Assembly: GCA_963205455.1 (NCBI GenBank)
Contig: CAUJJL010000125.1
Location: 1-48,680 of the forward strand
Source of the DNA: Verrucomicrobiota bacterium
Lineage (GTDB): Bacteria; Verrucomicrobiota; Verrucomicrobiia; Opitutales; Opitutaceae
Length of the DNA: 48,680 nucleotides
Direction: 5' to 3'
A model generated the notes under the pieces. The model saw nothing but the letters and a program-made list of their open reading frames with translations, searched no databases and was not told where the DNA came from. The position numbers were made by a program, and so were the translations under genes. Shown in pieces: positions 40,195-48,680 of the stretch (positions are counted from its first letter, which is position 1; every line of letters begins with the position of its first letter).

Positions 40195-41556
40195 TCAATT
40201 GGCGGCCGCGGTCGTTGGAGTCCCCAAAGGCTTTGCGGCGTTGGCTGTCAATTGCTCGAATCGCGCACGCATTTCCGCTACTTTTCCAGGATTGCTGGTC
40301 GCGAGGTCGATCCGCTCCTCAACGTCCGTTGCGAGATTATACAGTTCGACGACCATCTCCTCCGGTCGTTGGATCGGACGTTTTGCGACGATCAGCTCGC
40401 TGGGACCAATCAACAACTTGAAATCCCCCATACGAATCGCACCGGGATATGGGCCCGTCGAACTCGACAAGAGGATCGCTTCGTGCGGAGTCGGGGCTCC
40501 TCTTGCAATCACGTCCCATACATCCTCGCCGTCCAAGCGGCGTCCGTTTTTGGGCCTCAGACCAGCCAGCTTAGTGAAAGTGGGAAACCAATCGACGACA
40601 TGAATTGGCTCGTTCACCCGACTGCCTGCAGGGACCCGGCCGGGCCAGTTCACAAGTGCATTGAGACGTACTCCCCCTTCGTAGATGGTCGATTTGCCAG
40701 ATCTCAATGGCGTGTTGTCCGCAATTTTTCCTGGTTCATACCCGCCGTTGTCGCTTGAGAAAACAATCAGCGTATTGTCTCGCAATCCAGTCTCCTTCAG
40801 AGCGTCGACCACCTTTCCGACGCCAGCATCCATTGCAGTCACCATGGCTGCATAAGTTTTTCGCTCTCCGTCGAGATCGGGATAGGCAGCCTCCCCTTCG
40901 GCAGTCGCCTGCAAGGGTGTGTGAACCGCATTGAACGCAAGATAGAGAAAAAGCGGCTTGTCCGGACTCTTTCCGCGAATCAAGCGACAGGCCTCCTCTG
41001 CCAAGAGGTCAGTGCTGTATCCGTCATCTGCCACCAGTTTGTCGTCCCGGTGCCAATCCACAAATTTCCCTCTCTTGTGGGTGAAATAGTCCACCATGCC
41101 AAACCATGAACCGTACTGATGGTCAAATCCTCGGCGGGTCGGAAGGTAGCGTTCATCACTTTCTCCCAAATGCCACTTTCCAACCATCGCGGTCTCGTAC
41201 CCCCCTTCCCGGAGTGCCTCGGCCAAGGTCCGCTCTTCAAGTGGCAGACCCCAAGGAGCCCGCGGAAATACCACTGCGTAAAGTCCTGTATGCACCGGAT
41301 ACCGTCCGGTCATCAGCGCGCCGCGCGTTGGTGAACAAAGCGGTTGGCCATAGAGACAATTCAAAATCGCGCCCTCAGCGGCCAACCGATCAAGATTTGG
41401 CGTCCTGATTGTCCGGTTTCCGGAGAAACCCGTGTCGCGATAGCCCATGTCGTCCACAAGGATGTAGACAATATTCGGTTTTGGAGCAGATGCGGCAATC
41501 CCCGCGCACCCTGCACCGAGAGCCAAACAACTGAGAACAGAAGTGACAATTTTCAT
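40195..41556 (-). CDS. Exported sulfatase A (S1 family, CSPTR)
   Basis: 453 residues from the ATG at 41556. The signal sequence (MKIVTSVLSCLALGAGCAGIAASA) precedes NIVYILVDDMGYRDTGFSG with D35-D36. C74 in LCSPTRGALMTGR is the formylglycine residue. Further signatures are VGKWHLGESD and FSSDNGGYEPG. It would hydrolyse sulfate esters on sugars in the periplasm and requires a formylglycine-generating enzyme that is not in the window. It is downstream of sulfatase B in the same direction (48 bases apart), and converges with the aldose epimerase gene. Confidence 0.93.
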   Translation of the reverse strand: MKIVTSVLSCLALGAGCAGIAASAPKPNIVYILVDDMGYRDTGFSGNRTIRTPNLDRLAAEGAILNCLYGQPLCSPTRGALMTGRYPVHTGLYAVVFPRAPWGLPLEERTLAEALREGGYETAMVGKWHLGESDERYLPTRRGFDHQYGSWFGMVDYFTHKRGKFVDWHRDDKLVADDGYSTDLLAEEACRLIRGKSPDKPLFLYLAFNAVHTPLQATAEGEAAYPDLDGERKTYAAMVTAMDAGVGKVVDALKETGLRDNTLIVFSSDNGGYEPGKIADNTPLRSGKSTIYEGGVRLNALVNWPGRVPAGSRVNEPIHVVDWFPTFTKLAGLRPKNGRRLDGEDVWDVIARGAPTPHEAILLSSSTGPYPGAIRMGDFKLLIGPSELIVAKRPIQRPEEMVVELYNLATDVEERIDLATSNPGKVAEMRARFEQLTANAAKPLGTPTTAAAN

Positions 41557-41604
41557 GGCAATAGATTCTCTCGCAATCTGAAGAATTCTCCTGATAGGCA
41601 TCTG

Positions 41605-43221
41605 CTACTTTGGAAGGACCTGGTGCGTGCGTGCCCATTCGTGCCACGCCTGCTTCAGCTCCAGCAAGTTCTCGGGATAATCCGACGCGACGTTGTGCAG
41701 TTCCGTGCGATCGGAGGCAAGGTCGTAGAGTTCCCAGTCATTGCTCCTGGAAGGCTGGATCGCCTTCCAATTCCCATAGCGAACGGCCTTGTTATTGTAT
41801 TGTTCCCAGAAGAACCACCTCGATTCCCCAAGCTCACCCTCGACGAGAAGTGGAACCAAACTCCGCCCTTCCAATGGAAATGGTTTATTGCCATGATTCT
41901 CGTGCGGGTAAGAAGCACCGCTCAACTGAAGAAGGGTCGGCATGACATCGTTGATGCATCCAGGCGTTCTGACAATCTCGCCTGTCTTTCGCCGAATGCC
42001 GCGTGGCCAATGCACCACAAGCGGGGTGGCGATCCCCCCCTCATACAGGTGCGACTTGAATCCGCGGAAGGGCACACTCGAGACGTTGGCCCAGCCTCGA
42101 CCATAGGAAGACCCCTGCGTCGGATCCCCTGCACCCAAGCTCCCGGCCTCAGGATCATTGATCGCGCTGAAATTGCCGCCGCCGAAGTCATTCCCCGGTT
42201 CATCACAGGCTCCGTTGTCAGAAAGGAAGAAGATGATCGTGTTGTCCAGTTGCGCGCAGTTTCGCAAGTAGTCGACCAACCTGCCGATGTTCCAATCCAG
42301 ACGAGATACTTGAGCGGCATAGACGGCCATACGATAGTCCATCTCAGTTATCTGCCTTTCCGAAAGTGTCTCCCATGCACGGACATTTCCGTCACGTGGT
42401 GCAATATCTGTCTTCGCACTGACGATCCCAAGCGTTCGAATCCTGGCGTTTCGCTGAAGTCGCAACGTGTCCCAGCCCGCGCGATAGTGACCGACAAATC
42501 GGGCTACGTCTTCGGATCGCGCGTGCAGCGGCCAATGTGGAGCATTGAACGCAAGGTAAAGAAAGAACGGGGCAGAATCCTTCTGTTCGCGAAGAAATCG
42601 AATAGCGTGATCGGTGAAAGCATCGGTCGTGTAATAGTTGGCGCCATCCGGGGTTGCCAGAGCCTCGTTGTCCAATGTCAAACCACGCAGCCCCGTTGGC
42701 CGAAAATAAGATCCGGATCCTGCTAGAATACCGTAATATCGTTCGAATCCTCGCTGAAGAGGCCACTTCTCGCGCCCATTCTGGCCAAGGTGCCACTTTC
42801 CGGAGAGATAGGTGTGGTACCCAGCGGGTCCCAACACTTCTCCAATCGTCACACAGCTTGCGTTCAGGAATTTCGTGTATCCCGGAGCCGCATCTGGATT
42901 GCCAACAGCCCCGGGGGACTCCGCAAGTTGTCCCATTCCCGTCTGATGCGGATGCAGTCCGGTCAACAGTGCCGCCCTCGTCGGCGAGCAGCGCGCCGAA
43001 TTGTAGAATTGGGAAAAGCGAAGCCCGTTAGCAGCGAGCCCATCAATGTTTGGCGTCGGGATTTCAGATCCATAGCACCCGATATCCGAGAACCCCATGT
43101 CATCCGCGAGGATGATGACTATGTTGGGCCGCCTCGAAATCGTGCGGTCCGGCATCCCCCAGACCACCCATGCCGAAAGCCCCCAGCATATGCAGCCGGT
43201 CAAGGACCTTGAGAAATTCAT
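41605..43221 (-). CDS. Exported sulfatase B (S1 family, CSPTR)
   Basis: 538 residues from the ATG at 43221. The N terminus is hydrophobic (CICWGLSAWVVWG). The sulfatase core has NIVIILADDMGFSDIGCYGSEI (D40-D41), C78 in RCSPTRAALLTGLHPHQTGMG, SGKWHLGQN and FFLSDNGACDEPGNDFGGG. The length and the HQTGMG segment match the large arylsulfatase A-like subfamily. It desulfates sugar substrates in the periplasm. It is first gene of the two-gene sulfatase operon and divergent from the Tat isomerase gene at 43674. Confidence 0.92.
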   Translation of the reverse strand: MNFSRSLTGCICWGLSAWVVWGMPDRTISRRPNIVIILADDMGFSDIGCYGSEIPTPNIDGLAANGLRFSQFYNSARCSPTRAALLTGLHPHQTGMGQLAESPGAVGNPDAAPGYTKFLNASCVTIGEVLGPAGYHTYLSGKWHLGQNGREKWPLQRGFERYYGILAGSGSYFRPTGLRGLTLDNEALATPDGANYYTTDAFTDHAIRFLREQKDSAPFFLYLAFNAPHWPLHARSEDVARFVGHYRAGWDTLRLQRNARIRTLGIVSAKTDIAPRDGNVRAWETLSERQITEMDYRMAVYAAQVSRLDWNIGRLVDYLRNCAQLDNTIIFFLSDNGACDEPGNDFGGGNFSAINDPEAGSLGAGDPTQGSSYGRGWANVSSVPFRGFKSHLYEGGIATPLVVHWPRGIRRKTGEIVRTPGCINDVMPTLLQLSGASYPHENHGNKPFPLEGRSLVPLLVEGELGESRWFFWEQYNNKAVRYGNWKAIQPSRSNDWELYDLASDRTELHNVASDYPENLLELKQAWHEWARTHQVLPK

Positions 43222-43673
43222 AGAACGCCAAGATCGGACATAGGATCGGGGATGTGCCACTGATGACCTTCAATTCCGGCGTCTTGCTCAAACGCATACT
43301 TCTATGCGAGTAAGGCGCCCAACACTGCAACATTCGGAACATGGCACCAAGAGTTCTCCCAATCGAAACATCAGATCCCAATCGACAATGGGTGGTTGCG
43401 ACCAGATGGTCACGCGGCAAGACAAGCCCGAACCAAGGAAACCCTGAGCAACCGGGAAACTCACGAGACAGAGCGTACCATTTTCCACACCTACAAGCCA
43501 TGAGATTGAGCGCAGAAAAAAGGAGCTTTTTCCCGCAACATCTCTTCCTAGACCAGAGCACGACCAAGGAGTGGGGAGGAGCATCGTGATTCGACGGAAC
43601 ATGATCAGGGACTCATCAATCGGAAATGACACTCCATCCTTGCCAGGTCCGCCGTTGAAATTAGCCTGGCTCA
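43222..43673. promoter_or_regulatory. Divergent intergenic region with a 6-bp perfect dyad
   Basis: 452 bases between sulfatase B and the second Tat isomerase. The only notable structure is CGCATA-CTTC-TATGCG (43293-43308), a perfect inverted repeat with a 4-base centre located about 80 bases from the sulfatase start, where an operator or small hairpin would make sense. No gene is seen. Confidence 0.35.
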
Positions 43674-44546
43674 ATGAGCCGCATTACACGCCGTCAATCC
43701 ATCACCTCACTTGCCACCGCGACGGCTGTGGCCGCGTTGCCCGGTTCCTTGGCTGGCAACGAGCGGACGCCCGCCTCGTCCGCCCGCGCCATGGGAAAGT
43801 TTCATCATTCTGCGTGCAAATGGACGTTTTCCAGCATTCCCATGGAGCGTCTTGCGCAATCCGCCTCGGACATCGGTCTGGAGTCAATTGAACTTCTCGA
43901 ACCGGACGATTGGCCCTTGGTCAGAAAATACCATCTGACCTGTGCCATGGCAAAGGGCACAACAACCATTGCAAAGGGGTTCAATCGCATCGAGCATCAC
44001 GACGGCTTTGTGGCCTCCATGACGGATCGCATCAAGGCATGCGCAAACGCCGGATTGCCGAATGTCATCTGCTTCTCAGGAAGTCGCGAGGGCATGCCAG
44101 ATGAACTCGGGCTCGAGAACTGCGCCATCGGCGTCAAACGCATTGTGGGTGTGGCGGAAAGAATGGGGGTGACCGTCTGCATGGAACTGCTGAACAGCAA
44201 AGTCGACCACCCTGACTATATGTGCGACCACACCGCCTGGGGCGTCGAACTCTGCAAGAGGGTCGGATCGGATCGCTTCAAACTTCTCTATGACATCTAT
44301 CACATGCAAATCATGGAGGGAGATGTAATCCGGACCATCCGCGACAACCACCGCTTTATTGGACACTATCATACCGCTGGCGTCCCGGGAAGGCACGAAA
44401 TTGACGACGGACAGGAGCTCTTCTATCCGGCAATCATGAGAGCCATCGCCGAAACGGGATACTCAGGATTCATTGGACAGGAATTCTTGTCGAAACGCGA
44501 CCCGCTCACGTCGTTGCGGGAGAGCCTGCGCATTTGCAGCGTGTGA
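43674..44546 (+). CDS. Tat-exported hydroxypyruvate isomerase-like protein
   Basis: 290 residues, ATG at 43674. The twin-arginine signal is SRITRRQSITSLATATAVAALPG. The TIM barrel resembles hydroxypyruvate isomerase: VTVCMELLNSKVDHPDYMCDHT, FKLLYDIYHMQIMEGDVI, GHYHTAGVPGRHEIDDGQEL and GFIGQEFLSKRDP, including the two Glu residues that act as catalytic bases in Hyi. Export to the periplasm suggests another substrate than hydroxypyruvate, perhaps a sugar acid or keto-sugar. It is the second Tat TIM-barrel isomerase of the window. Confidence 0.82.
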   Translation: MSRITRRQSITSLATATAVAALPGSLAGNERTPASSARAMGKFHHSACKWTFSSIPMERLAQSASDIGLESIELLEPDDWPLVRKYHLTCAMAKGTTTIAKGFNRIEHHDGFVASMTDRIKACANAGLPNVICFSGSREGMPDELGLENCAIGVKRIVGVAERMGVTVCMELLNSKVDHPDYMCDHTAWGVELCKRVGSDRFKLLYDIYHMQIMEGDVIRTIRDNHRFIGHYHTAGVPGRHEIDDGQELFYPAIMRAIAETGYSGFIGQEFLSKRDPLTSLRESLRICSV

Positions 44547-44646
44547 TCACGCTGACTGTCCGGTTTCAGACCTTGAATCGTTCTCCGGGCGGATACTGCT
44601 CCGATGGTCGTTCCGATCATTTCAAGTCTTGATTGGCAGGTGACAC

Positions 44647-45483
44647 CTAGAACCAACGACTGAGAATCAAGAAGGCTCCGATATGGTCCGCTTGATGATT
44701 CAGGCCGACAGTTGCGGCGATGTCCACAGTCAACGATTCCGAGAACGCATGCGTAAACATCACACTCGAATGTGCTTTCAATTTTGTGTGGTCCGCGGTG
44801 GACAGACAGCCATTGATCTCGGCGGAAATGGAATTCTTGCCATCAATTTCCCATCCGAAGACAAAGCTGTGCCTGAATTCGAAGGATCGCATCAGATCGA
44901 CTTGAGAATATCGAATCTGCGAGTTTGCCGTGAAACGGGTTCTATCGCACTCGAACAGATTTACGGCGACCAGAAGTGAACCACCGGAAGCTGTCCGGCC
45001 AGCACCGATGCCATCATGACCGGTGCCGATCATTGAAAAGATACTTCCGCCAATGGCAAATCGCCCTTGATCATTTCCGACGAAGTTTCTCTTGAGTTGC
45101 AGGGTGGTATCTCCCAAACCGTCGGCTGATTCAATTGCTCCGGTTGTGCGATTCTTCTCGCGTATTGAACTATGGCCGCTGTGAAAGACCTGCAATTCGA
45201 GATCTGCTGTTAGCGCAGTCCGGAGAACAAGGCCAAAAATGGTCCGATTGTCACTCGAGATATGTTCGATCCGATCGCGGCCATAGGAAAAGACGCCACA
45301 CTCAATCTGCGACCTTTCTTTTTCGAGCGTGAATGGTCCTTCCACGAAGTTTGCAGGATCCGTATCGACCGGTCGGCCTGATTCGGGCGACCCCAATGCT
45401 TCGCCCGTCGCAGCAACGAAGGGCAGAATTCCTAGAATCAGACTCCATATCAACAGGCGCGGCACGGCCGTTCGCAAGTCCAT
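44647..45483 (-). CDS. Predicted outer-membrane beta-barrel protein (phenol-degradation MetA family-like)
   Basis: 278 residues, ATG at 45483, with signal sequence (LLIWSLILGILPFVAATGEALG). The rest alternates beta strands: RTALTADLELQVFHSGHS, GLGDTTLQLKRNF, GRFAIGGSIFSM, SLLVAVNLFECD, with the C-terminal residue Phe (LILSRWF), as in outer-membrane barrels. It resembles the family named after the MetA pathway of phenol degradation, which often holds poorly characterised outer-membrane channels. The GH62 gene lies 12 bases upstream, so both are probably co-transcribed; a channel for released arabinose or oligosaccharides is a guess. Confidence 0.7.
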   Translation of the reverse strand: MDLRTAVPRLLIWSLILGILPFVAATGEALGSPESGRPVDTDPANFVEGPFTLEKERSQIECGVFSYGRDRIEHISSDNRTIFGLVLRTALTADLELQVFHSGHSSIREKNRTTGAIESADGLGDTTLQLKRNFVGNDQGRFAIGGSIFSMIGTGHDGIGAGRTASGGSLLVAVNLFECDRTRFTANSQIRYSQVDLMRSFEFRHSFVFGWEIDGKNSISAEINGCLSTADHTKLKAHSSVMFTHAFSESLTVDIAATVGLNHQADHIGAFLILSRWF

Positions 45484-45495
45484 CGTGGCCGAGGA

Positions 45496-46527
45496 TCATT
45501 TCTCCGCTGCGACCTGCTCAAGTATGCCTATCCGCCAAGGGATGCTCCCATAACGATTGCCACGATACTCTTCGTCATTGGCCCCCTGAAAGACGAGGCG
45601 CAGGTTCGCGGGGTCGACCTCAAGCATCTCGTCAAACCCGCTGCGGATCAGTTCACCGTGGCTGATGTTTGTGGTCCATTCAGGGGACTGCGTGACGTTT
45701 TCGATGTTCGCAAAAGCCTTGTTCCGACTCGCGGCCAACGGTTCCCAAGGCCCCTCCAATCGATCCGCAAGCCACGCCTTGTAGTAGCGTCCCCGGTCAC
45801 CGATCGCCTCAATTATCGTCAGGTACCGTCGCAGGCCTTTCAGCCTGTAGGTTGCCGATGCTTCGAAGAGCTCGGGCTTCGTGTCCTTGAGCACGAGTTC
45901 CGGTCCCTTCCAACCTCCAGGAAAAGCATCTCTATTCGTTTCCCAACGCCAAAACGTTCCGTCGTCACAAGTATGGAAAAGGTGCGCTTTTTTCGCGTCG
46001 CAGATCACCCAAAAATCGAGCCACTTTAGTCGTTCTACTCCAGGGGGCAGCTCTGCAATCAGTGGCTCCGGTTTGCTCCACGAAGACGGATCGGTGATCG
46101 TCGTTGTGGTCGAGTAATAGGGTCCGAAATCCAGCTTCCGTTTCTTGTCGGCCAATTGGTAAATCAAGTACCACCTGCGGTGCGGTGTAAAATAGAACAC
46201 CTGCGGTGCGCAGTGATACTGGTCATGCAAGCCCAACGAGTAACGTTTGGCCTGCCCTGCCTCGTTCCAGTCCGAGAAGCTCAACTGCTGCATGTCAACC
46301 TTGCCGGAGGCCATCCTGTGGGTGGCAATCATATGCCAGACTCCTTTGACATGGACTACCGTCGGATCTTTAAGTGACACCTCGGGCACTGCAGCACTAT
46401 TGTCTGGAGCGATCAAGGCCGACGAAGCTTTCCATTGGAATTCGCCCGTCTTCAACCACCCGGGCTCGACCGCTTCCACCCAGGAGGGGCAGCTCGCAAA
46501 AACCAATATAGGTATTGTGTATTTCAT
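45496..46527 (-). CDS. GH62 alpha-L-arabinofuranosidase
   Basis: 343 residues from the ATG at 46527, signal sequence to about residue 20. The GH62 pattern is unmistakable: FQWKASSALIAP, SLKDPTVVHVKGVWH (D54), YHCAPQVFYFTPHRRWYLIYQ, KWLDFWVICDAKKAHLF (D171), FEASATYRLKG (E222), LTIIEAIGDRGRYYKAW and SHGELIRSG. D54, D171 and E222 are the probable catalytic trio. The family removes arabinofuranose branches from arabinoxylan or arabinan. It indicates that this organism processes plant-like hemicellulose besides sulfated glycans. It is followed by the outer-membrane protein gene. Confidence 0.93.
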   Translation of the reverse strand: MKYTIPILVFASCPSWVEAVEPGWLKTGEFQWKASSALIAPDNSAAVPEVSLKDPTVVHVKGVWHMIATHRMASGKVDMQQLSFSDWNEAGQAKRYSLGLHDQYHCAPQVFYFTPHRRWYLIYQLADKKRKLDFGPYYSTTTTITDPSSWSKPEPLIAELPPGVERLKWLDFWVICDAKKAHLFHTCDDGTFWRWETNRDAFPGGWKGPELVLKDTKPELFEASATYRLKGLRRYLTIIEAIGDRGRYYKAWLADRLEGPWEPLAASRNKAFANIENVTQSPEWTTNISHGELIRSGFDEMLEVDPANLRLVFQGANDEEYRGNRYGSIPWRIGILEQVAAEK

Positions 46528-46792
46528 TGTAGCATCCCTCGACAGTTTCAGTTTAGGAAGGCAAACGATTGACCGCTTTCCGAGGGGGCAAACAGTTCTG
46601 AGACTACTGCAACAATGCCGCACTCGAGTCGGCAGACCGACGGTGGAGGAGAATGGCTTGTAACTGCAGGAGCGCGAACGATTCCGGACTCAGGGCGATC
46701 CCGGTGGCGAATGATTGCGAAGGTCCATTTGTTCATGTTTCGGCAATGATGATTTGATAGTAGGATTGGAACACGCAATTCGGAGCGAATGG

Positions 46793-48280
46793 TTACCAGA
46801 TCAGGTCACTCACAAGAACGGCGCTGCCTTCCGGAGCCCGCGCCAACAACTGTTCACAATCCCCTGCTTTTCGTACAATTAGCTTCCACCCCCCGGGTTC
46901 GGGCACATCAAGATAGTACTCACGGTCTCCTATCACATATCCCGTCGCCCTTGGCTTGATAGTGGCCGCCTCCGCCAACAAGAGCCAGGCTGCTCCCGAC
47001 CGCGCAGGGCCAGAGACCCTGGATCCATCGAGCATCACCCGCATAGTCAATCCCCTGCGATCCTGCCGGGCAAAAAATTGCTCAGTTCCATGGCGCGGTC
47101 CGACCGACAACCTGAACAGAAGCTGCCCTTCGGAATCACGATCAACACCGTGGGTACGTACCGCCGCACCGGTGCCCGACCCGGGCCAAACGTCCGCCGC
47201 ACTCTGAAGCCAGGCCAATGAGGGATATTCCTTGTGCCTGACTAGCGACCCTCCAGGAATCAGAAATCGACCGAACCTGGAATTCATCGCTCCACCAGAT
47301 TCTCCAAGGAAATCACCCCGCCACATCAGCAACAATGCAGCATCCTCAACCGAGCAACAATAGTGGATGCCAGTCGGTGACCCCACTGCCACAGATTGAT
47401 GTGCAGGGCGAGAGCCGGAAATGCACAATCCTTCCTCAATTCGCACCTTCTCCAGTGGTGCATGGGGTCGAATGGTAAAGGCGGCTCCGCGGGGGGGGGA
47501 TGGCAAACTGCGATAGAGAATATTCCGGAAAGCAACGTCACCGTGATCCCCTTGCAGCATCAACGGACCTGAGGCGTCTTCGCCCTCAAGACCCGGAGCT
47601 CGCGTCGGCCCAGACACATCCCGGTGTTCTTGAACCAACACTCCATTCAGTTCCACACGATCGAAGTGCGCCGGAGCCACTTTCTTTCCCATCGTATCGA
47701 AACGCGGCGCGCGAAATACGATCCGCAGGTGTTGCCACAATCCCGGCGCACGCTCGACCTCCACGAGCGGCGAATATCCCTCGTATCCTTTGTGGCCCTC
47801 GGGGCGGGTGGCATCCCAACGCTGATAGATTGAACCTGTATCATGCGATGCCCGGCGCGGCTTGCACCAGGTATCAGTGATCTGAACTTCATACCGACCC
47901 TGCAGATACACTCCCGAATTGGACCCGACCGGCACGAGGAATTCGAGTTCCAGTTCGATATCTCCGTGATGCCACGTTGTGAGCAGGTGCTTTCTGGCCG
48001 CGGGCGTGGCTCGATTGATCAGGATTCCTTTGCCAGGAACAGGGATCAAATCTTTTTCAACACGCGGATCGCCAGCGAGCGCTCCAGCAACAATCCAATT
48101 CGCCCCTGGTGAATCGAACTCTGCCAGAGAGTTCAAATCCAGGCGCTTCATCGGGGGCGCAGAACCTGAGCCGTATGACAGCGCCCCTACAAACATGAAC
48201 AACACCCCACATGGAAGGATATCGCGGATGAATCTGCACACGCTCGGTACGAACATTTCCCTCAGCAAGACGCTCTTCAT
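46793..48280 (-). CDS. DUF1080 (3-keto-disaccharide hydrolase-like) exported protein
   Basis: 495 residues from the ATG at 48280; another ATG at 48256 is also possible, and the frame extends to 48382. A hydrophobic segment (CGVLFMFVGALSYG) near the start suggests export. Residues about 95-255 match the DUF1080 lectin-like sandwich: WHHGDIELELEFLVPVGSNSGVYLQGRYEVQITDTW, GLWQHLRIVFRAPRF, DRVELNGVLVQEHRDVSGPT and GPLMLQGDHGDVAFRNI. Relatives hydrolyse 3-keto-glycosides or bind glycans. The second half (about 270-495) is unrecognised. 265 bases separate it from the GH62 gene, so a shared transcript is uncertain. Confidence 0.83.
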   Translation of the reverse strand: MKSVLLREMFVPSVCRFIRDILPCGVLFMFVGALSYGSGSAPPMKRLDLNSLAEFDSPGANWIVAGALAGDPRVEKDLIPVPGKGILINRATPAARKHLLTTWHHGDIELELEFLVPVGSNSGVYLQGRYEVQITDTWCKPRRASHDTGSIYQRWDATRPEGHKGYEGYSPLVEVERAPGLWQHLRIVFRAPRFDTMGKKVAPAHFDRVELNGVLVQEHRDVSGPTRAPGLEGEDASGPLMLQGDHGDVAFRNILYRSLPSPPRGAAFTIRPHAPLEKVRIEEGLCISGSRPAHQSVAVGSPTGIHYCCSVEDAALLLMWRGDFLGESGGAMNSRFGRFLIPGGSLVRHKEYPSLAWLQSAADVWPGSGTGAAVRTHGVDRDSEGQLLFRLSVGPRHGTEQFFARQDRRGLTMRVMLDGSRVSGPARSGAAWLLLAEAATIKPRATGYVIGDREYYLDVPEPGGWKLIVRKAGDCEQLLARAPEGSAVLVSDLIW

Positions 48281-48554
48281 ACGCGCATTGGCGCATTCGA
48301 TTGAGAGGACAATCATGGAGATTTCATCTGTCGTCGTGAGAACCGAATCCCCTCCCCCCCTAGCCAACAGAGGATAGGTCAAGCCCGAAACTCAGCGTTC
48401 AAAGAGTACCAGTTCGCAGCAATCCAATGCCATGAGTTTTGACGAAAATGTAGTTAGTTATTTCACCCAACTATGGAATAGGTTCGCAACCCTCTCGAAG
48501 GAATCGTTTCGTTGGTTGAATACGATCAATCCACCTAATCTCCTAATCCCCATT

Positions 48555-48628
48555 TGGCTGCCCGACATGGATTCGAACCATGACTAGGCGAGTCAAAGTC
48601 GCCTGTGCTACCATTACACCATCAGGCA
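48555..48628 (-). tRNA. tRNA-Gln(TTG)
   Basis: On the minus strand a 74-base cloverleaf: acceptor TGCCTGA / TCGGGCA, D-arm with GTGTAATGGTAGCAC, anticodon stem GGCGA / TCGCC with loop CTTTGAC (anticodon TTG), T-arm GGTTCGAATCC, discriminator G and encoded CCA. The unpaired-type 5' U and TTG anticodon are usual for tRNA-Gln. Confidence 0.95.
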
Positions 48629-48680
48629 AGCGTGTGTGGAACGGCGAAAAGTGTCGGTATTCAACCTCAGGTCAAGGCCG

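Overview
The window looks like chromosome of a Verrucomicrobiota bacterium, most likely an Opitutaceae relative. The reasons are a PVM-type (planctomycete/verrucomicrobial) bacterial microcompartment locus, a TonB receptor with the ITLEKFEV plug lead-in I associate with this family, a PVC-type dehydrogenase/cytochrome c fusion, several periplasmic sulfatases, and rare Shine-Dalgarno sequences with frequent GTG/TTG starts. The assignment is by eye; no database search was run.

Layout. 1-2.6 kb: the end of an MFS transporter, a BON-domain lipoprotein and a NarL-type response regulator whose phospho-acceptor Asp is replaced by Glu. 2.6-10.6 kb (minus strand): a tight seven-gene operon with a SorC-type regulator, glycerol-1-phosphate dehydrogenase, an organophosphate:phosphate antiporter, a NagD-like phosphatase, a GlpD-like FAD dehydrogenase, and a sugar ABC binding protein and permease without an ATPase gene. 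It diverges from a TonB receptor (10.9-14.0 kb) across a region with two inverted-repeat operator candidates. 14.2-18.2 kb: an unknown lipoprotein and a P-type cation ATPase. 18.4-19.8 kb: a RAYT transposase bracketed by REP-like repeats and abutting the remnant 3' end of an IS3-family element. 20.1-23.8 kb: a sulfatase and a Tat-exported sugar isomerase-like protein.

23.9-34.8 kb is the centrepiece, one minus-strand run of 15 genes for a sugar-derived aldehyde microcompartment. In transcription order: GntR regulator, HpcH/HpaI-type pyruvate aldolase, Cys-tailed bicupin, tandem BMC-domain shell protein, PduL, two BMC-H proteins, acetate kinase, a third BMC-H, BMC-P, CoA-acylating aldehyde dehydrogenase, two more BMC-P, class II aldolase, and malate/lactate-type dehydrogenase. 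Inferred chemistry: an aldolase releases lactaldehyde, which is oxidised to lactyl-CoA, converted by PduL to lactyl-phosphate and by the kinase to lactate with ATP gain, while the dehydrogenase may re-oxidise NADH. Both aldolases, the aldehyde dehydrogenase and PduL carry terminal amphipathic helices of the kind that target cargo to shells. The unusual parts are the second aldolase with its own putative targeting helix, which would release pyruvate together with lactaldehyde from a 2-keto-3-deoxy sugar acid, and the tandem shell protein.

35.0-48.7 kb: a divergent XylR-type (LacI/AraC fusion) regulator, then exported polysaccharide and sugar genes (PVC dehydrogenase, aldose epimerase, two sulfatases, a second Tat isomerase, an outer-membrane beta-barrel-like protein, a GH62 arabinofuranosidase and a DUF1080 protein) and a tRNA-Gln. 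Together the right half reads as a system for stripping sulfate and side chains from polysaccharides and burning the released deoxysugars in a microcompartment. The upstream isomerase/kinase or dehydrogenase/dehydratase steps are not in the window.
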